The notes under the pieces: model-generated
The model's input: the letters and a program-made list of their open reading frames with translations, nothing else
Database searches by the model: none
What the model was told of the DNA's origin: nothing
Shown: in pieces, positions 15,439 through 19,197 of the stretch
Position numbering within the stretch: the first letter of the stretch is position 1
How the letters are laid out: every line of letters begins with the position of its first letter
Source of the DNA: an uncultured Actinomycetes bacterium
GTDB lineage: Bacteria; Actinomycetota; Thermoleophilia; Solirubrobacterales; Solirubrobacteraceae
NCBI GenBank assembly: GCA_937888775.1
Contig: CALAQT010000333.1
Location: 1-19,197, forward strand
Length of the DNA stretch: 19,197 nucleotides
Direction of reading: 5' to 3'
Program-made: the position numbers and the translations under genes

Positions 15439-16716
15439 TCAGGCCAGCATCGCCTCGATCGCCGGCTCCAGCGCTCCCTGGCCCTCCAGGAAGTCGACCG
15501 TCGTGTATCGCGCCCGCAGCCGCGTCGCGTGGCGGAAGGTGGCCCGCAGGGTGCGCTCGTCGACATCCAGGTAGCCCGGCTCGGCGGGAATGCCCGCCGC
15601 CGACAGCGCACGGTCGATCTCGGCCGATTGAGACAGCGCAGGCGCGATCTGTGCGCGAACGGCCTCCCAGGCAGCCTGGTCGGAGGGCCAGCCGGCGGAC
15701 CGCTCCTCCACGAAGCGCCGTTTCTCGGCTACCGCCTTCACGATCTCCACCGAGGGATCCCCGAGCCAGTCGCGCGCATCGGCGTCGCCGAGCGGATCCG
15801 TGTGCACCACCGGGCGTGTGAGCGACGCAATCGCCCCGGCAAAGGCAAAACGCTGCAGCCGCATCGCCCAGTGCGTCGCATAGCCGGCCTGCAGCCCGTG
15901 AGGGGCGTGCGGCCGGCGTCCCCGTGCGGCGAGCAGGTCCCAGAAGTGCGACGCGTGATGCTCGCAACCGCTGGCCGGGCGCGAGCTGCCGAAGATGGCC
16001 ATCGCGATGCCCGACTCCACCAGTCCTTTGAGCAGCGCTTCGATCGCCTCCGGATCGCTGGCGAGCAGCTCCGGCACGCTGGCGATCGCGACCGCCAGCG
16101 GCCCTTGTACGCGCTGTGCCAGCTGCGGATCGAACCGCTCGCCGTAGAGCAGATGCGCGGCCAGCCAGTCGGTGAGCGCGCTGGCCTTGGCGAGCAGGTC
16201 GCCGATACCGGCGCGGGTCAGCTCCGCCGGAGCGCGGGCTGCAACGCGCGGATCGGCGTAGATCGCGCTGGGCGCGCGGGCCGGATAGGTCACCTTGACG
16301 CCGTCAAGCTGGAGCGCGGCCACGCTGGAGGCATAGCCGTCCATCGAAGCCGCGGTGGGGACCGATACGAACTCCCGCTCTGACCGGTGCGCCGCGTATC
16401 GGACGATGTCGGTGATCACGCCGGAGCCGACGGCGATCAGCGCCTGGCCGTCCGCAATCCGGTCACGTACGCGCTCGACCTCGTCTCGGGAGGCAAGCAG
16501 GCCCTCGCGCTGCTCGAACACCAGCTCGTGCACGTCCACGCCGGCCTGTGAAAGCTCCCTGACCGCGTCGGCACCGGCCGCCTGGCGCGTGTTGGGATCC
16601 ATAACCAGCAGCGCGCGGGACCAGCGCTCCGAGGCCACCCGGGCAGCTAGGCGCGGCATTGCATCCTCGGCGATGACCACCTCGAGCTCGCGCTCAGCGC
16701 CGGCGCTCAACGGCAT
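15439..16716 (-). CDS. araM: sn-Glycerol-1-phosphate dehydrogenase (AraM/EgsA family)
   Basis: The 425-aa protein belongs to the iron/zinc alcohol-dehydrogenase superfamily branch of AraM/EgsA, which reduces dihydroxyacetone phosphate to sn-glycerol 1-phosphate with NAD(P)H. Seen motifs are the NAD loop VGSGVITDIVRY (96-107), VPTAASMDGYAS (119-130), and metal ligands consistent with Asp173 (GIGDLLAK), His253 or 254 (SGCEHHASHFWD) and His273 (PHGLQAG). B. subtilis araM also sits in an arabinose operon, which supports the symbol. ATG 16716 has GGTGGGAAG just upstream. A 71-bp gap with 20-bp repeats separates it from araD. It ends the operon. What glycerol 1-phosphate is used for in this organism is unknown. 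Confidence 0.92.
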   Translation of the reverse strand: MPLSAGAERELEVVIAEDAMPRLAARVASERWSRALLVMDPNTRQAAGADAVRELSQAGVDVHELVFEQREGLLASRDEVERVRDRIADGQALIAVGSGVITDIVRYAAHRSEREFVSVPTAASMDGYASSVAALQLDGVKVTYPARAPSAIYADPRVAARAPAELTRAGIGDLLAKASALTDWLAAHLLYGERFDPQLAQRVQGPLAVAIASVPELLASDPEAIEALLKGLVESGIAMAIFGSSRPASGCEHHASHFWDLLAARGRRPHAPHGLQAGYATHWAMRLQRFAFAGAIASLTRPVVHTDPLGDADARDWLGDPSVEIVKAVAEKRRFVEERSAGWPSDQAAWEAVRAQIAPALSQSAEIDRALSAAGIPAEPGYLDVDERTLRATFRHATRLRARYTTVDFLEGQGALEPAIEAMLA

Positions 16717-16730
16717 TGCTTCCCACCCGA

Positions 16731-16790
16731 CGACTCGTGCTCCCCTTCAACGACTGGTGCTCTCCTGCGGCGGCTGGTGCTCTCCACCTA
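16731..16790. repeat. Three 20-bp tandem repeats between araD and araM
   Basis: Units occupy 16731-16750, 16751-16770 and 16771-16790, and share CGACTGGTGCTCTCC with a few substitutions. On the minus strand each carries GGAGAGCACCAG or GGGGAGCACGAG, a ribosome-binding-site-like core. The sequence around the araM start (GGTGGGAAGCAATG, ending at 16714) resembles a fourth, diverged unit. The first unit in the direction of transcription includes the araD stop codon. Confidence 0.75.
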
Positions 16791-17480
16791 AGCAGGCTGG
16801 CCGTAATAGGCGTTGGGCCCGTGCTTGCGCTCGAAATGCTTGTCGCGGACGGCGACGTCCAGCGGCGAAGCCTGCCCATCCAGCGCGGTGGTCAGCAACG
16901 CCAGGTGAGCGACCTCCTCCAGCGTCACCGCGTTCTCGACCGCCGCCGATGCGCTTGCGCCCCAGCAGAACGGGCCATGGCCGCGCACCAGCGCGCAGGG
17001 CATCGCCTCTGGGTCGCGCTCCCGGATCAGCTCGATCAGTGCGGTCCCGGTCGCACCCTCGTAGTCGTCCTGGATCTCCTGCCGGGTGAGGGCGCGCGTG
17101 AGCGGGATCGAATCCGGGCACAGGTCCGCGTGCGTGGTGCCGAAGATCGGGATCTCACGTTGCGCCTGGGCCCACGCCGTGGCCCAGGTGGAGTGGGTGT
17201 GGACGACGCCACCGATCTGCTCAAACGCGCGGTACAGCGCCAGATGCGTGGGAGTGTCGGTCGACGGCCGCCTTAGGCCGCGCACGACCTCGCCGACGAG
17301 ATCGACGACGACCATATCCTCGGCGGTCATCGCATCGTAGGTCACGCCGCTGGCCTTGATCGCCACCAGTCCGCGCTCGCGGTCGATCGCGCTCACGTTG
17401 CCCCAAGTGAGCTTGACCAGCCCGTGCGCCGGCAGCGCCAGATTCGCAGCCAGCACGGCCTCGCGAAGCTCGTCAAGCAT
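16788..17480 (-). CDS. araD: L-ribulose-5-phosphate 4-epimerase
   Basis: The 230-aa protein matches AraD along its whole length as I know it from E. coli: LTWGNVSAIDRERG, RRPSTDTPTHLALY, GGVVHTHS, TTHAD, RGHGPFCWG and the ending DKHFERKHGPNAYYGQ. Zinc ligands are His94, His96 and His168; Asp75, Asp119 and a tyrosine at 225/226 are the other catalytic-type residues. It converts L-ribulose 5-phosphate to D-xylulose 5-phosphate in arabinose catabolism. The ATG at 17480 overlaps the end of araB by 8 nt with no separate ribosome-binding site, so translation is probably coupled. Confidence 0.97.
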   Translation of the reverse strand: MLDELREAVLAANLALPAHGLVKLTWGNVSAIDRERGLVAIKASGVTYDAMTAEDMVVVDLVGEVVRGLRRPSTDTPTHLALYRAFEQIGGVVHTHSTWATAWAQAQREIPIFGTTHADLCPDSIPLTRALTRQEIQDDYEGATGTALIELIRERDPEAMPCALVRGHGPFCWGASASAAVENAVTLEEVAHLALLTTALDGQASPLDVAVRDKHFERKHGPNAYYGQPA

Positions 17481-19113
17481 CTGAGCGCGCCGCCGTGGTG
17501 CGGATCCGCTTGAGACCGTGCATCAGCTGGCTCTGGCTTGAACCAAGCGAGTCATACAGGCTGCGGTAGATCGCATAGACCTGATCGTAGATTCCCTGCG
17601 CCGCCGGATCCGGCGCGTAGGTCCGCGCATAGGAGGGCCGCATGGCCTCGATCGCCGCGACGATCCCGTCGAACACTCCCGCGGCCACCGCGCCGAACAT
17701 GGCTGCACCGCGGGCCGGAATCTCACTCGAGGCTGGCACGTGGACAGGTCGTCCGCTCGTGTCGGCGATCATCTGCATAAGCAGCGGGCTCTTCTCGGCG
17801 ATCCCGCCGCACGCCACGATCTCGGATATGGCGATCCCGTGCTCCTCGAAGTTCTCGATGATCCGCCGGTTGCCAAACGCGATCGATTCCAGCAGCGCGC
17901 GGTAGATCTCCTCGGCCGAGCTCTGCAAGGTGAGACCGAAGATCGCGCCGGTGAGATCCGCGTCGGCGAGGATCGAGCGGTTTCCGTTGAACCAGTCCAG
18001 TGCCACCAGTCCGGTCTCCCCCGGCAACAGCTCGGCGGCGCCCTGCTCCAACTCGGTAAAGGCGTCGGCGTCGGCGCCGAGCGCCCCGACGAACCAGGCG
18101 AGCATGTCGCCTACCGCAGTCTGTCCCGCCTCGTAGCCGTATGAGCCGGGCAGGATGCCGTCACGCACGACGCCGGTGATCCCGGGCAGGCGGATCTCCT
18201 GGGGGCTGACGACCATGTCACAGGTCGAAGTTCCGACCACGGTCACGAACGTCCCGGGCTCCTGCACCCCAGCTCCGGGTACTGAGACGAACGAGTCGAC
18301 GTTGCCCACGGCGACCTGCACGGAGTCCGGGAGCCCGAGCCGCTGCGCTACCTCTCCTCGCAACCGCCCGGCGCTGGTCCCAAGCTCGCTGAACGAGCGG
18401 CCGAGTTTCTCGGCCGGGTCCGGAAAACCCGGATAGGCCGCCTCGAAGTACTCGCGTGAGGGCAGCCCGTCGGCCTCAGACCAGAACGCCTTGTAGCCGG
18501 CGGTGCAGGCCTGGCGGCACTGGTTGCCGGTCAGGTACCAGACGATCCAGTCGGTGGCCTCGATGAACTCGGCGGCCTCGTCGTATATCTCGCGGTCCTC
18601 GAGCCACAGCTCGATCAGCTTGGGGAAGTACCACTCCGAGGAGATTCGGCCCCCGTAGCGGGTCAGGAACCCCTCGCCGCGCTCCTGGGCAACCTCGGTG
18701 AGTCGGTCTGCGACCGGCGCGGCGGCGTGGTGCTTCCACAGTTTCGGCCACGCATGGCGGCGGCCTCGGAGGCGTTCCAGCGTGCATAGCGGAACTCCCT
18801 CGGCCGTGACCGGAAGGACGGTGCAGGACGTGAAGTCGACGCCGATGCCGACCACCTGGTCCGGCGCGACGCCGGCCTGCGCCAGCACGCCGGGCAGGCC
18901 GGTCTCGATCACCTTCACCCAGTCATCAGGATCCTGCAGCGCCCAGTCGTGGGGCAGCCGCTCGTCGGCTCCGGGCAGCGTGCGGTCGATCACCGCGCTC
19001 GGGTAGGGGACGACCTCGACGGCCAGCTCTTCGCCGCTGCGCGCGTCGAGCAGCAGCGCCCGTCCGGACTCGGTGCCGAAGTCGACACCGATGCTGAAGA
19101 CACGCTCGCTCAC
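17473..19113 (-). CDS. araB: Ribulokinase (FGGY family)
   Basis: The 546-aa FGGY kinase phosphorylates L-ribulose with ATP to L-ribulose 5-phosphate. Seen features are the N-terminal phosphate-binding strand IGVDFGTESGRALLLD (8-23), GVDFTSCTVLP, RYGGRISSEWYFPK, the catalytic-type Asp273 in GNVDSFVS, VVGTSTCDM and the second-domain motif CGGIAEKSPLLMQMIAD. SGGRISSEW-like and ALDWFNGNRS segments are typical of AraB rather than xylulo- or glycerol kinases. The length is normal for the family. The start is GTG 19113, with no good ribosome-binding site; an upstream stop codon at 19131-19133 suggests it follows another gene closely. araA is not present in the window. Confidence 0.96.
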   Translation of the reverse strand: MSERVFSIGVDFGTESGRALLLDARSGEELAVEVVPYPSAVIDRTLPGADERLPHDWALQDPDDWVKVIETGLPGVLAQAGVAPDQVVGIGVDFTSCTVLPVTAEGVPLCTLERLRGRRHAWPKLWKHHAAAPVADRLTEVAQERGEGFLTRYGGRISSEWYFPKLIELWLEDREIYDEAAEFIEATDWIVWYLTGNQCRQACTAGYKAFWSEADGLPSREYFEAAYPGFPDPAEKLGRSFSELGTSAGRLRGEVAQRLGLPDSVQVAVGNVDSFVSVPGAGVQEPGTFVTVVGTSTCDMVVSPQEIRLPGITGVVRDGILPGSYGYEAGQTAVGDMLAWFVGALGADADAFTELEQGAAELLPGETGLVALDWFNGNRSILADADLTGAIFGLTLQSSAEEIYRALLESIAFGNRRIIENFEEHGIAISEIVACGGIAEKSPLLMQMIADTSGRPVHVPASSEIPARGAAMFGAVAAGVFDGIVAAIEAMRPSYARTYAPDPAAQGIYDQVYAIYRSLYDSLGSSQSQLMHGLKRIRTTAARSDA

Positions 19114-19130
19114 GGTCGGCCGGGGCTGTC

Positions 19131-19197
19131 TTAGGGTGTCGCGTCGGACCCGGTCGCCGGGCCGCCGCCGGCAGCCGGTCCGCCGCCGGCAGCCGGT
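19131..19197 (-). CDS. Possible C-terminal end of the gene upstream of araB, cut by the right edge
   Basis: On the minus strand a frame open from the window edge ends in TAA at 19133-19131, 17 bp before the araB GTG. The visible 21 residues are low-complexity, PAAGGGPAAGGGPATGSDATP, from a duplicated 18-bp unit. The position suggests the tail of an operon partner of araB, but low complexity gives no family assignment, and the stretch could equally be non-coding. Confidence 0.35.
   Translation of the reverse strand, partial: PAAGGGPAAGGGPATGSDATP
19161..19196. repeat. Two tandem 18-bp units at the right edge
   Basis: Units at 19161-19178 and 19179-19196 differ only in the first base (G or T) and read CCGCCGCCGGCAGCCGG. 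The array may continue past the window edge. Confidence 0.75.

Overview
Organism and composition. The window is GC-rich, densely packed chromosomal DNA with many GTG and TTG starts and 4-8 nt gene overlaps. The gene types are an Mce-type lipid importer core with an HpnN-like MMPL exporter, type III glutamine synthetase, LuxR-type response regulator, eukaryote-like UDP-glucose pyrophosphorylase, and araB/araD/araM. Together they suggest a high-GC actinobacterium, possibly of the Thermoleophilia/Solirubrobacterales type. This placement is inference from style and content; no rRNA or other marker is present. I see no tRNA, rRNA, CRISPR array, integrase, transposase or prophage gene. Layout. (1) 1-5688, minus strand: an operon reading right to left, made of two MlaE/YrbE permeases, an MlaF-like ATPase and a 921-aa RND/MMPL transporter. 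The start of another gene (GTG at 114, overlapping the MMPL stop) is cut by the left edge. MCE-domain proteins, expected partners of YrbE/MlaF, are not in the window and probably lie to the left. (2) 5900-6577, plus strand: a small predicted lipoprotein of unknown function, convergent with a YghZ-type aldo/keto reductase (6590-7642, minus). (3) 7643-7931: a 289-nt divergent control region carrying a 58-bp imperfect tandem repeat and several inverted repeats, between the reductase and the type III glutamine synthetase (7932-10085, plus). Strong tandem hairpins follow the synthetase gene. (4) 10251-11522, plus: a secreted TIM-barrel hydrolase-like protein with a peptidoglycan-binding domain. (5) 14308-11563, minus: UDP-glucose pyrophosphorylase, a divergent glycerophosphodiesterase and an orphan response regulator. 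A second aldo/keto reductase (14354-15331, plus) diverges from this group. (6) 19113-15439, minus: an L-arabinose-type operon araB-araD-araM, with part of another gene probably lying upstream at the right edge; araA is not visible. How the genes work together. The left block is an envelope lipid or hydrophobic-molecule transport system. The glutamine synthetase assimilates ammonia. AraB and AraD feed L-ribulose into the pentose phosphate pathway, and AraM would make sn-glycerol 1-phosphate from dihydroxyacetone phosphate. Several enzymes handle glycerol- or glyceraldehyde-phosphate compounds (AraM, YghZ-like reductase, GDPD), but they are spread over separate transcription units, so a shared pathway is only a guess. 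What stands out. The genes belong to known families. The less ordinary material is in short repeats at gene borders: the 58-bp repeat before glnN, 20-bp repeats carrying ribosome-binding-site-like cores before araM, 18-bp repeats at 15341-15430 and at the right edge, a 9-bp repeat encoding Glu-Ser-Pro at the left edge, and strong hairpins after glnN, after the hydrolase gene and between mlaF and mmpL. I did not find a clearly new multi-gene system.
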